From Eudorina sp. 2006-703-Eu-15 (Eukaryota; Chlorophyta; Chlorophyceae; Chlamydomonadales; Volvocaceae): DNA of 64,000 bases. The translations under genes were made by a program, and so were the position numbers. Below, in pieces: positions 1 to 11,610 of this stretch. The DNA lies in assembly GCA_003117195.1 (NCBI GenBank), contig BDSI01000169.1:62001-126000 (forward strand), given 5' to 3'. Each line of letters opens with the position of its first letter. Position 1 is the first letter of the stretch. The notes under the pieces were generated by a model. The model was not told the DNA's origin. It worked only from the letters and a program-made list of their open reading frames with translations, and did not search any database.

Positions 1-495
1 ACCGGTAGGAGGGGCGACGATTGGCCTGTAGCAGTAGCCGTGTACCGTAGGCAGGGTGGGAAAGCGTTCGGGCCGAGGCCCTAAGCCACCACACGGATAT
101 GCGCACTGGGCCCCGTTTCATTGTCCTGGCGCACACGACGACACCTTGCATAACCGCAGGGTGAAATGTCTCTGGCTTTCGCCCAACGACACCTGCCCCT
201 AAGAAACTATGTACAAATAGACCGGTCATTTAATTTCACTTGCCTGTATGAAGATGCCTCCGGGTCCATTGAGGGCGTGGGCTTTTTCTCGTGATTCGTA
301 GACTCGGACGTTGGCGCCGGCCTCAAGTAGTGCCGATGCAGCTGTAAAACCCCCAATTCCTCCACCCACAACAATCACATCAAGAGGACGTGAGCTCTGG
401 GTCCTTGCTGGCTTGGTCGCAGAAGCCACACACAGCAATGCGCGCTGTCGTGGCCTCGCTGGGAGCGCGCGACTGCAACTGTACGCCTTGAGCAT
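1..495 (-). CDS. FAD-dependent monooxygenase, plastid-targeted (5' exon, partial)
   Basis: The first exon runs from an ATG at 495 down to 244 (84 codons); the rest lies left of the window or in the first 240 bases, where I could not place an acceptor. The N-terminal ~30 residues are Arg/Ala/Ser-rich with no acids, as in algal chloroplast transit peptides. Residues 39-55 carry a dinucleotide-binding Rossmann motif (VIVVGGGIGGFTAASAL), followed by VRVYES, where the acidic residue at the end of strand 2 binds the FAD ribose, and GGIFIQ, all typical of the UbiH/zeaxanthin-epoxidase-like flavoprotein monooxygenases. The substrate cannot be named from this fragment. Upstream in-frame codons to 570 are open but begin with GTG, so 495 is preferred. 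The apparent donor is GCAAGT (243-238), a GC-AG intron. Confidence 0.7.
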
Positions 496-3389
496 CTCTA
501 CGAACGTGATAAAAGCTACCTGATTCTTTGTAGTTATAGAGGCAATTGAGCGAGTTCTTGCGCGCGTCACGGAGTCAAGTCACAAGTACTGTAGCGTCCT
601 CACGAGAAAACCGCAGCTGTTAGGAGCGCACTTAAAATCCTTCGACTGAACACTACGAAGTGCTCTTGAAGTGTACAGTTCATGAGGTAACGCCAGCGCG
701 GTTAAATCAGCCGTTGAAACGCCGTACAGCTGCGAGCAACTAACTGTTTTTACAAATGTCATGCATTGTCATGTTGTTCGAATTCAAGAAATGTATAGAA
801 AATCACTTTCCCAAGTGACCGTCGATGAGATTGCGTTTCCACAGGCCCGGGGACCTCCCGTTCCTGTCCCGTGCTCGCCCCTCAGGATCGCATCTGGCAT
901 TTCATCTTGCGGCTAACTTAGAAATACTTGGCTTCAGATGTCACCATATCAAATGCAGAAACTTGTTAATTACAGCTGAGTATCGTGATACAAGTACGAG
1001 GAACTGAAGTCCCAGCAACTGGAAGGGTACGAACGTCGGAACCCTCGAGGGACGTCCCGAAACGAACATTTCGCCGTTGACAACCGTACCGTGCTGTTGC
1101 CTTCCGGCACTGTACGGAAGTACCGAAACGTGTAGCTAGAAGGCAAGCAAGAGGCAATCGCCACCAGGGAGCCGCACCAACTTGCGTCATGATACCCTGT
1201 CCAGCCCGTTTGGCTGTCGACCCTGGGAGTGCAAGGCGAACAGAAGACCACCCGTCAGGCCTGAAGCATCCATGATCAACAACAGAAGATAACCCAGACC
1301 TCGAACAATAAACGATTCGGACACCGAGCCACGGGCCCGAGCAGTCACCTCCTAACAGCACCACACACCCATCCGGTGTTCGTCAGACCTGGCTCCCCGC
1401 CGCAGGATGATACATGATGATGAACGTCGCACTCGCATTCGCATTCGTTCGGGACGCGGACAAGGCCCTGCGCCTTGGCAGCTCATGCCAGATGCCGCCA
1501 CGCGCTGTAGACCATCGATCGATTGCAGGGCTACGGATCCGCTGAACCTCGCTGCACGTCAGCAGTCAGCAAGCTGCACAGGGAGCGCACCAGACAATCC
1601 CGTGCCACGCCACGCAGGCCTGGTTGATCAGCACACGGCGCCGGGCGCCGAGCACTCGGAGCGGTAACATAAGATGACAGGGACCAACACCGTCCCCTTA
1701 CCATGCACAATAAGTACGGTATGGACACAGCCATGGTATGGACACAGCCATGCCGGTCCGTTCCGTCATCTGGACGTTGACATTGGAGCTCACCGATTGC
1801 GCACCCGGACTTAAAGGGAGGAAGGTCCCGCATGTCGGTGTGCGATGCACAGAAACAAACACAAATAATTTCAGAGGAAAGCACTTGCAGCGCGTGTGCA
1901 GTGTGCGATGCACGTGCATTGCCTGCCGTGGACGACACCGACCAGGGGACCTGCATCGGCGTGCACCAACTACACGAGGGGCGCGCGGGCTCTATTTAGG
2001 AGGGCCCCTGTTCGCCCGCCAGGCCATGCAAAGCCTGGCTGCCGTCGCTGTGCAGCCCCCGATCAATCCCAACGCCATCTGCAAAATGCAAAAAAATAAT
2101 CCCCAAAACAATGCTGCAGAATGAGCCTGTGTGTCCGTTTGTATGCCTCTCTTCGCTGCTTCTCTCCGCTGCCAGCCAATCACCGCAGGCCCTGTGCAGG
2201 CCACCAGGCCCATATGGGCCCCGGGATCCAGAGGCCGGAATAAAGATGGGCGGCTCAGTCCTTGTGTCCCGCGCTGGCCGCCAAACTCAAATCCAGCTTG
2301 AGGCTCACTTGCCACGACAAGAGTTCTTGCGACCACACGCTCACTGTGACTGACACGAGCTCACAGAGCGCGGCCGCCGAGGTGCGTCTTCAGTGGGTTG
2401 GGTTCCGCGCAGAGAGCACGCCACGCCTCGTCCCGAAGAAGGGGGATACTCACAGCCGCCTTCTGCCGCAAGCCCGACCTCTGCGGATGAGGTGGGAAGA
2501 CACGGCGTGGTTACGACGTATAAGCCACAACAGCGCGCAAGTATTGCGCGAAAGGTACTCGCCGACAAGAGGACGCTCGCTCATCAACCCACGAACCGCA
2601 GACAATCCGTGATACACCATAAACGCCCAGCTGACGGTCATTTGCAAGCGTTAGTGACACAAACCCATAAACCATAGCGGCGGCCCACAAACAGAATGCG
2701 CACCTGCTGGTTTGTGGCACCCACAAGACGGTGGTCCAGCAGGCGCGCGCGGGGCCGACGCGCCCTGATCCACTGCACCCTGAGAGAAGCCAGCCAGGGT
2801 TTGGCGATCGCCTGCTCCTCCTCCGCCTCCTCTTCCTCCTCCTCCACATGCAGTGGTGTTATGCAACGTGATACGGCGCTGGCAGCAGCGACGGCCGATT
2901 GCTGACGCCCGGCCGTCTCCGGTCGTTGTTTGCAGAGTCCTCCAATGCAGGCACGCAGAAAATATAACTTGTAACAAATGGAAAATTGCAACAAAATCGC
3001 GTGGGTCCCTTAGACCCCTACCCCGCAAAGAATCGCCCCCTGCATGGGTCAACACCAAATGCCGGTTATTGCTATCCGCGGTGGGGTTTCCGCTGTTCAC
3101 CGCTTCGCCGCCCACGCGGACGGTGGGGCTCTCGCTCCAGGTCCCCGTGCCGCACACCTGGCCGCAGGCCGCTGCACCTGAACCCGAACCTGCTGCTGCT
3201 GCTATAAAGAAAAAGTATCCGCGGCGCCCACGACTGGATGCCATGCCAGGCTGTGCGGCCGTATGGTGCCGCTGCGTGCGGTGCAGTCACCGACAGCCCT
3301 CCCCAAGTTATGACCGCCAGTCCCGAAATCGCGGCAGTGAGCTGTCCAGCCAGCCACAGCAGGCGCATCCACCAGCTGGCGCGTCCAAC
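496..3389. other. Intergenic region, no gene recognised
   Basis: This 2.9-kb stretch separates the start of the FAD monooxygenase from the 3' end of the GT49 gene. Short open frames on both strands show no domain and no consistent splice partners. A 19-bp direct duplication (tatggacacagccatgg-type unit) occurs at about 1719-1757. It must hold the monooxygenase promoter and the GT49 3'UTR, but I found no TGTAA signal on the minus strand within 450 bases of the GT49 stop. Confidence 0.5.
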
Positions 3390-6300
3390 TCAGAACCAGG
3401 GTAAGCTGTCGCGGCAATTCCTGAACTGGGGCCCCACAACAGGTTCGTAGTGCCCAGCCGCCATCGCCCCAAGCGCCTCGTCGCTCGTCACCAGCGAGTG
3501 CGCCTTGTGCAGCATGAACTTGGTCGTATTGATGCCCCGGTAGTGCACAACCTGCAAGGCGGGGGAGTGGGGCGGCTGTAGAACACAAGCGCTGTGGCAC
3601 ACAGTGTGCGGGCTCTTTGAGATGAACTCGTGTTGGCGCAACATCCAGACTAGCAGTGAATTCGATTACGGCGAGGGTGGAAGCACGTGATTGGGTCGGC
3701 CACCCAATACGGCGTGGACAGGGCTTGCTGCAGCTTGGTTTATCCGTGCCCAGCCGCGCAGTGGCCCTCAAAGTATGGACTGGCTCACACGCACCCGCTG
3801 CAGCGCCTCGACCCGCTCGCTCGGCTGTGTGTGGCCCGTGGCGATGGACGCCGCCGCCGAGAGCTGGTGCGGCTGGTGCACCAACCACGCATCGGGCACC
3901 GCCATGAAAGCCGTCCTGTCGTACGCCAGCGCGGCCACCTGCGTGACCTTGTCGCGGAAGCAGCCCCGAAACCGGATATCGTACGGCATCCGTGCGTATC
4001 GCTGCCTGCGGGCGCAAAGGTGATGGTCATCCCACTGCAGGGTATTGTGTGTTCTTAGGCAGGAAGAACAGATGTGCTTGATATGCAAGGGGCGGAGTAG
4101 TGCCCAAATAGTTGCCCGTATGCGTAAAAAACATACAAAATGCCCGACCTCTTACGGTATTTAAAGCGCAGCGGTATCGGAAAAACGCTGTGAATTTGGG
4201 GCGCATCTGGGTTCGCTGTCAATTGGGTTCGCCCAGGGTCAATTGGGTTCGCACAGGGTAGGGTGTGTTTAAAGAAGAGACCCGCCCGACCCAAAAGTAG
4301 GGTCGGGTGTGTGTCTTAGGCAGCCAGAAACAGGTGGGTAAGGCATGAGCCGGCCGACTTCACACAAGCATGTGGCGCCCACCTTGGCGCGATGCCCCAT
4401 GGCTCGTAGCCGCGTCCGTACTGGATGCTGTACGGCTCACTAGCGCTCAGCCACCTGCCCAACGACACCACACGCGGCAGCAAAACACACCGTCAGGCAG
4501 ACAGGCATGCAGATCGCTTCCGCCTCAGCCTAGCGCTCACCGCGCCTCTGGGCCCCGGCTTCGGAGCGGACGGGCGGATTCGTACCTTTGGTAGTCGGTG
4601 GCATTGTGGCCCTGGGGGAAGATGTCCACCGAGAATATGCGGAGGTGCCGGCTCTGCCACAGCGTCGCCAGCCGCTGCTTGTCGCCTGCGTGAGGCAAAC
4701 CGACGGACACAGCGGTGACGCACCGAGCCCTCGGAGAACTTCGAGTGGCGGTGGTGGTGGTGTATCACCAAACTCGCAAAAGCCCCGGCCCGCGGACCAG
4801 GACGCTTCCAAAAGGGACCTGGGCATCCCAGGGAGCCCCCCAGCAACAGCATTCGAGGGCCACAGCTGTCAGCTTGGTGACATGTCGACGAGCCAGGCGG
4901 GCAGATGTGCCTCCAGGTCCCCGGCTTACCCTTGACGGCGGACAGCACGGTGCCCTGCGCGTCCTCAGGCGTCAAGTGGCTCTCCGCCTCCCAGGCTGGA
5001 AGAACCCAAAACGTGGTGGATGCGTGCTGCATCGCCTCAACCCTGACAGGCCGGGACCGAGGTACGGTTGGGGCATCTTGCGCGTCATCGCCAGATGGGC
5101 TGAGCTTGGGCACATGTCAATGAGTGAGGTCAAAACACGTCCGGGCCTACATCGAAAGGCTGATCACTGTGCCGTGTTTGAAGACGTACCTGCCCAAGTT
5201 CTCGAGGACGCCTCTCAGTGAGTCGCTGATCGCCAGGTCGACATCAATCATGGCCACCAGCGGTGTGCGGATGGCCAGCAGCGCCGCGTTCCGCAGCGCA
5301 TTGATGGGCACCAGCGACGCGAGCGCACGGTCGGCGGTCAGCTCCGTCAGCAACATCATGCGCAGGCTGCAGGCGTTGGGGTTGGCCTCCGTGCGTTCAA
5401 ACATGTCCTGCATGCGCGTTACGGACGCCACACCGCGGTCCCACACAAAGGGGAGGAGGCCAACACTTAACATCCCGGCTCGCTCCCCGCCGTATGATTC
5501 GGCGGGTCTGGCGCGGTTTCCAGGGGAGGGATCCTGGTGCGCTGGTCACCTGGTGTATTGGCACGTATGGCTGCATGAACCCCCGCGGTTGATGGAGCAT
5601 GGTTGCGCAGTCCTTGGTAGGGGTTGATTAAATGCGGCGCCAGCGAGCTATCTGGGCCCGTTGGACCACCCGGTCGGGACTCGATCGGGTCCACCGTGTG
5701 TGTAACGGTTACTACTGCTGACAGCAACACCTCATCCGCGCTTCACCGCAGAAAGTACAATGCACGCGGGGCGTCACAGAAGCCACTCCTAACCGTTTCG
5801 CAACTGCACATGGTGCGCACTCGGATCCCGATCGTTGCTGTGCTGCCGGGTGCCCGTCCCTTTGGTTGCGAAACCCTGTCGACGGTAGCGAGGGAGCGTG
5901 TGTCTGCCCAGTAGGCCAACCCAGATCACCTGCAGCTTGCTCTGTGTTTCCCGAACAAGGGCTACGTTGCGCGGGTACAGGTACAGGCCTTGCGTCTGCA
6001 CCAGCGGCACGTACACCGCCGCCGAGACTGCGCTCCCAGGGAGCATCCCGCACTGTAGAAAGAAGAGGTGGAGTTCGGTAGAGTGTACGATGAACACATA
6101 GCCAGCAAGTGAGCCTTACCAGAGACTCTAAATGATGCAGTCGGTCCACGGTAGCAGTGCTGAAAACCGTCAAGGGGATCTTCAAGTTCTTGCCAGACCT
6201 CCATACCCGCGATATATTGAGGCTGCAGCAGAAGAAGGTGTCTGAAGTATAACAAAAAGAACTCCGGAGGATGACGTGCCGCTACCTGATGGGCCAGCTG

Positions 6301-6467
6301 GTCATAAATGAACGAAAGGTCGATGGCGTTGTATTGTAGTGTGCATTGTAACATCTTTGCACGAGCTCAACATCGATGCCTTGACCAGCTGTTCCAGGTG
6401 CAGTAGCAGCTAGAATCCAAAGGAGAGTCACAACTGCGACAACGATCTCATAAAAACGCGAGAACAT
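3390..6467 (-). CDS. GT49 family glycosyltransferase (LARGE/B4GAT1-like), type II membrane protein
   Basis: Nine exons join in frame: 6467-6286, 6222-6120, 6052-5930, 5407-5190, 5042-4930, 4685-4586, 4439-4383, 4005-3795, 3551-3390, giving 422 aa. An N-terminal hydrophobic segment (residues about 7-29) is a signal peptide or Golgi signal anchor. Family marks follow in order: KIPLTVFSTATVDRLHHLES near 75-93, SAAVYVPL near 105, PINALRNAAL near 170, then the metal/nucleotide-sugar DVD motif at 191-193 (MIDVDLAI), VLPAWE near 223, EPYSIQYGRGYEPW near 281-294, FRGCFRDKVTQ near 310, and VPDAWLVHQPH near 335-345. GT49 enzymes (LARGE C-domain, B4GAT1) are Golgi glucuronyl- or GlcNAc-transferases; in an alga the acceptor is more likely a wall or flagellar glycoprotein, which is inference. 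Intron 1 is only 63 bp. Head-to-tail with the vasohibin gene upstream. Confidence 0.9.
4047..4330 (+). repeat. Dispersed repeat filling a GT49 intron
   Basis: The intron 4382-4006 is nearly all repeat. Bases 4047-4125 align at roughly 80% by eye with 24749-24828 in a ZRANB3 intron, both ending in atagttgcccgtatgcgta. The starting motif tgtcttaggcag recurs at about 4313. An internal 21-bp unit (tcaattgggttcgcncaggg) is duplicated at 4209-4250. The block agaagagacccgcccgac at 4273-4290 recurs exactly at 42151-42168 in an M11-protease intron, and a shortened form recurs near 25281. Confidence 0.55.
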
Positions 6468-6525
6468 TTGTAAAAAGCAGTCGCCAGTAGGCTAACTTGC
6501 TGATGCCCAAAGCTCGGTTCAAGAG

Positions 6526-6530
6526 TTACA
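6526..6530 (-). terminator. TGTAA polyadenylation signal of the vasohibin-like gene
   Basis: The minus strand reads TGTAA at 6530-6526, about 160 bases after the stop at 6692. TGTAA is the standard volvocine poly(A) signal. It lies only some 60 bases before the GT49 start codon at 6467, so the two minus-strand genes are packed tightly. Confidence 0.6.
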
Positions 6531-6691
6531 TGATTGGGTACGTCATCGAAAAACAAAATCATTTGTTGGCTATAAGTACAAATGGAGGCTGACATATGAC
6601 CATCACTTCGTTTTCGGGCCCAAACATAAATGAAAACCGTGGCCGTTACCAGACGTACAGAGTGATAACGGTCACCCCTGAATTTATCTCC

Positions 6692-9600
6692 CTAACCTCC
6701 TTTGTCACTCAAGTAGTCAACCTCCTCGCTAGTGTCGCTTTCTGCGTCCTCGTCGTCTTCCCCGTCACACCGCGGCGTCGTCCCAGCGACTCCACGCGCT
6801 TCTTCCTCTGCCTCCCTGACTTGTTGCCGCAGCATACGCGTCTTCTCTCGCGTGTTCCTACCGTCATCCTGCTCCGCTGCCATCGCTGCGGCACAGGCAG
6901 CTGCGCTGCCTGGGTCAGAGCAGCGTCGCGCTCGGCTGCCGATGTCTCGCGATCGCCGCGCGTCCACCTCGCGGCCATCATCCCGCGCGACACCACTGCT
7001 GCCTTGCGGGACACTGCTAACACCTGGGCTGACGTCCTGACTGCCACCTGCCGCATCCCCAGCCCTGGCGGCGCCGTCGTCAGCCGCCGCGCGCCCGGAC
7101 GCCCCTGGTCCGCCGCCGCCTGAGTCCGCCTTGTCCCTTGGGGATGCGCCCGGTGTGCCCAACCCGTGGACAACGGCTTCCTGCCCCCGATGAGCGCCGC
7201 CGGCGGTCGCGGCACCTCCCGCCTCCCTGCAGGGATTCGACGACCCAGCTTTGCTTGCTGCCGCCGGCGCTGCCCTCGTGGGGGAGCCGGGGGCCGCGGC
7301 TCCGGAGCGTGACGGCGTGAGGGGCCGGCGGGGCGGTGGCGGCGGCGGCAACGGCGCCGGAGGTCGGCGGCGCATCGGGGACACCGATTTCGCGTACCTG
7401 CTGCATAGGAACACGCGCGGCGACTGCAGTGCTCAGCGGAAGAAGGGCGTTGGGGGTTTGCTTGCCCGCTGCCCGAACAAGCGCACATTGCTGGGCAATG
7501 CAAGGGAAGCGGCACCTAGCGCACCGCCTTCTGTTCGCAGCCTGTTCACACATCTCATGAAAGCTGCCGGAACACGTCGCCTGGAGACCCGTACGGTAGC
7601 GTGTGGCGCCCAACGGACGAGTACGGCCGACCGCCCAACCCATTCCCCCAGCAGCGCAGTTTTGAAATGTCTACCAATTTCCTTTACCCCCCCTCCTTTC
7701 CCCCTCCCCAAGCGCATCCCCGGGCCACCATGCATCCCTATCCCCACGCTCACAGCGCTACTGTGCCGCCCCAGGTACCAGGTCCGGTGCAGCCCCCCGC
7801 TCCTTCAGTGAAACGACCCCGAGTACACAGCCCGCAAGGCTACCGTGACCCAACGCCATATTTTCAGCCTCTCCATCAACACCGAGCCTGTCCCGCGACC
7901 CACCTGGCTGTGACGGCGGCGGCGGCAGCGGCGTACACCGACGGGCCGGTCATCGTGGCGGCCGCTGCCGCGGCAGTGCCGCTACCCGGTGCTCCCGCGG
8001 TGCCGTGCTGCTGCGGGTCGGGTCCTCCCAGGCTGCCCTCTGAGGCGGGCTTGCCGCCCAGCGCCCGGAACTTGGCGGCCAGCTTGCGAGCCTGACCTGC
8101 ACGCCCCCGACACGGCCGGTCCACGTACCGGCCGGGGAGCCGTCATGCCGTGAGGCACGAGATATGGACTTTGTGCAGGCCCCGGTGCACTGAACTTTGG
8201 GGGCCACCTCCTCCCCTGTACCATTTACAACCCCTAGCTGCACTCGTAGGCTCCGTAGGCTTGGAAGGCGAATGTTACCCACGGTTCCCGGGCTCCAGCA
8301 ATCCTGTATCATCGAATGGCGCCCCTGCTCGCAACAGCAACAGCAACCTGCTGCGGAGCCACGCAGCCAACCGTACAACAGAAAGCCCACCTGCAAACCG
8401 GTCCAGCGCCGCTCGGTGCGAGGCCCAGGACTTGCGACCCGACAGCGACAGGGTCAGGTAGCGCCAACAGACGGGGCCGGCGTAGTAGGTGTCGTGCTCC
8501 AGGGGGAGGCCCACGTAGACCTGCCGGGTGGGCGCGGGCCGTGGTGGTAGCGTGGTTCGGTGGGCCTTGGGGAAGGCGGCAAGGTGAGACCAAGCCGTCC
8601 AGCACACCAGCCACCAGACTGCATGTCGCCGAACCGATCGGAGTGCGCTGAGCCAGCAAGCGCTCTGCAACGTTTGCCGCAGTTCGTCGAAAACGTCGAC
8701 GGTCTGCAGCACTGCAGGTCGCGTAGCCTGGAACGCTGCGTTGGGCTGCACGACAGACATGGCAACGCATCCGCCGACGCAACCTCGCCGTACCCGCACG
8801 AGGGAGTGCCACCACCTTTCGTACGACATCTTGTACTCCGACACCAGATCTGGCCGATGCAGGCGCCGCGGGGATTCGCCGCGGCGTGCAAGAGACACGG
8901 GCCGAGCAGCGGGGCCGGCGGTCAGTGATGCCAACTCTGTTATCCGGCAGCTCATGTGTTGTATGTCGCAACGAGGAGCAGATGCGGTGCCAGGGGAGCT
9001 CAAAGCCGGTGCGCCACGTTAGGGCCTGTCCTCGCCTGACTACCGCACATTCACTCCTCTGCCCATCTCAAAACCTGTCCATTCCGCCAAAACGGCCCCA
9101 CTCCCCTCCACGGCGTCTGGCCCTGGCCTCGTACCTGCCAAGCTGTCGAACACCAGGTCCTTGTCCATCAGCTCGGGCCGCCGGCTCAGCCCCAGCGCCC
9201 CCCACTTGCGGCTGGGGTTGTGGAACACCACTAGCACGATGTGCCTGGGTGTGCGAGGGGGCCAGTCGTTTGTTTCGGCCACAAGTGGCAGGCGGGACCC
9301 GCAGCTAGTCGTTTCACCGGTTCAGCAATTAATCAACGAGAGGAGATGGAGCGCCGGACCCGCTGCGGGGTAATGCAGACGTCAACGGGGGCCTGATCCC
9401 GCCGGCACAGGCCCTTCAGTGGACGCGCACGGCGGTTTCTCCCCCATCCCCGTGCCCCTGGCATTAGTTGGTGCATCCGGGGCAGCGGCGGCGCAGCCCC
9501 CGCGGCGCACCTGTACGTCTGTCCCTGCACCGTGCTCTTGAACCCCAGCGGCAGGCGGTCCAGCTCCTGCCAGCCGGCAGTCAGCAGCGCCCCCAGGAAC

Positions 9601-10794
9601 ACCGCCTGCGGGCCCGCGCGCGGGGGACCAGGGGGCCCGGGCACCGTATGTTACAACCTTTTACTTACCCCCGAGCGTCGGCACCTGCCAGAATCCACAC
9701 AGGGCACGCGCGCAACGCCGGGCACCTACTTAACCCTCTCGAGCCGGAGCGCAACGGACCTCCGACCTTGCTGTGGCGGCGGCAGAAGACCCACTGAGCC
9801 CGGCGCAGCTCTGCCCCCGGTACCGATGCGTCCGTGTATCCTCTCTCGTTCCCCGTCGCAGGTTATCCCCATTGGCGCGACCCCGACCCCCGCCCCGACC
9901 CCGCCCCTGGCCCCGACCCCTGCTCCCGTTCCGACCCCGCCCCCGCACCCCGGCCCCCGCCCCCGCACCCCGACCCCTGGCCCCGGCCCCGCACCTCGAG
10001 GCACTTGATGGGCAGCGCCAGCCTCAGCGCCTCCCGGGCCGTGTCCATGACGCGAGAGAAGGGACGGGACTTGGACACGTTGTAGTAGTAGCCCGGCGCG
10101 TGGTTGTACTGCAGCGAGTTGATCACGTGCTGTGCGTCGGGGCACCAGGCAGGATGGGGGCGGGCGGGCTACGGGTGAAACGCCGAAGACCTGGCACTGG
10201 GATGGGCCACGACAGTTTGCAAAGCCCCTCAGTTGACTTCCATCATACTTCGCATACTAACCCCAAACCCGGAACTTTTTCCGCGTTACCCACAACTCAA
10301 CTGTAAAGTTACCCACACCTCTAGCGGGTCTTGGACATGTCGCTCCTGAGCTGGTACCCCCCAGGCACATCCCCCGCGGGGGTTTCCAGAACAAGATCTG
10401 GACACCCGGCCCCCAGCCCCGCAGCCAATAACGACGCCAGCGGACCTGCACTGCGTGCAACCTCTGCTGCGCGCCGCCGGGCTTCCCGTCCGCCCCTTTG
10501 CCCGCCTCAATCAGGCTTCGAGGCACCACCGGCCGGGGTGGAGCGGCAAGCCCCAGCTGCGCCAGCTCCGCCTCGCTGCATTCCTTGATGAGCCTCTCCT
10601 GAGTCCAACGAGGGCCGAGGGCCGAGGGCGGGGACCGCGGGCCGGGTAGGATGAGAGCGGAGCGGCAGGGCCAGGACAACACCGCCGTGCGGACAGCGCC
10701 CGCAGACACTCACCGCCTCAGGTATACGCTCATCCGGCAGGGGAAGGTTTGCAAGCAGGTTCTTCAGCTGAAGGGCGGCTGCAGAGAGAGTCAT
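6692..10794 (-). CDS. Vasohibin-like tubulin tyrosine carboxypeptidase
   Basis: Core exons join in frame: 10794-10714, 10598-10446, 10129-9995, 9605-9511, 9244-9135, 8849-8794, 8520-8439, 8096-7904. Vasohibins are transglutaminase-like cysteine proteases that remove the C-terminal Tyr of alpha-tubulin. Diagnostic segments: LQYNHAPGYYYNVSKSRPF, ALPIKCLE (catalytic Cys121), GFKSTVQGQTYRHIVL (catalytic His156) and WGALGLSRRPELM (catalytic Ser175). The Cys-His spacing of 35 equals human VASH1 (169/204); His-Ser is two residues longer. DLVSEYKMSYERWWHSLVR and YVGLPLEHD follow as in the family. No small vasohibin-binding protein partner is visible here. The C-terminal tail is less certain: an Ala/Gly/Pro-rich reading frame ending in an acidic coiled-coil-like segment (residues EDDEDAESDTSEEVDYLSDK) stops at 6692; its junction with exon 8 was not resolved. 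The start at 10794 is the first ATG; an upstream exon is possible. Confidence 0.88.
9876..9995. repeat. C-rich degenerate minisatellite in vasohibin intron
   Basis: Imperfect copies of [15 protein letters not shown] units run between the exon ending at 9995 and the next exon at 9605. All frames are open through it because of composition, which makes spurious ORFs on both strands. Confidence 0.7.
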
Positions 10795-11610
10795 CTGAAT
10801 CAGGCAGGGCGGGTTCCATGTCAGCGGTATGCATGCCAACGGGACCACGGCCCAAGACTGTAGGATGGGTACCTCTTCACATCACTCTCTCAACTACATC
10901 TCGAGTGTTGCCGCACGTCACGAATGTGATCAAACGGAAAGAACAAGCCTCGTGTTTGCTGCCAGGCCTTTCCATGCGCCCTGTTATTTCAGCGGCTTCT
11001 TAGAGCAACGCACCATTGCAGCAGGCGTGCTTATTATGCGTATCTATGATTATGACACTGAGTTTAATCATTGTTATGTACGGTGTTGACTGCAATCTGC
11101 AAATGCTCGGTACTGTAGCGAACACAATCTACAGACGACAACACAACGTTGGAAGCAGTAACATGAAAAGGTGCGATCGTTTCAGAGTTGTCCTTTCCTC
11201 AAGTCAACCTTCAGCTACGGGACACCAATCATAACTCAGTGCACTGGTGAAGCCAAAAGACTGGCAACATTCAGCGGTCAATCACTTCTTGTTACCATCA
11301 CACCATCAATATGTTCCTAAGTAGGCCTAGCACCTGGTGTCTTAGTAAAGAGCGTACAGCAGCGCATGTTGCATACGCGCACTGGAGTCGTTTTGCACAG
11401 GGACAACGGCCAAAGAATTTACGATGCAGCAATTGGAAGTCACAGGGCTCAAACGCTGTGCTACTAGCGTGCTCTTTTGGCGCGAACCAACTGCGGAAAC
11501 GGAACGGTTTTTCTGTCCACGGTTATCAGGTGTGACCATCTGAATATGTTATATGTTTTCACCGTAAGGTATAACCATGAGCTCGATCGCTAACTGCAAC
11601 GAGCAAGACT
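10795..11610. promoter_or_regulatory. Divergent intergenic region between vasohibin-like and ZRANB3-like genes
   Basis: The two genes start back to back, 816 bases apart. GC falls clearly in 10880-11600 relative to the flanking exons. I see no convincing TATA box. The region must contain both promoters and 5'UTRs, and possibly an unrecognised first exon of either gene. Confidence 0.5.

Noticed and set aside
2651..3404. Overlapping 180-200 codon frames on both strands
   Set aside because: No motif, no splice continuity with the GT49 gene, and mutually overlapping; likely non-coding.
5962..6354. Alternative frame (AIDLSFIYDQLAHQVAARHPP) as GT49 N-terminus
   Set aside because: It looks protein-like, but the other frame joins through a 63-bp intron into KIPLTVFSTATVDRL, which matches the GT49 family, so this one is a shadow.
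10794..10848. Vasohibin start extended to 10848, and PSR1 start to 54837
   Set aside because: Both extensions begin with GTG, not ATG; the first in-frame ATG codons are 10794 and 54795.
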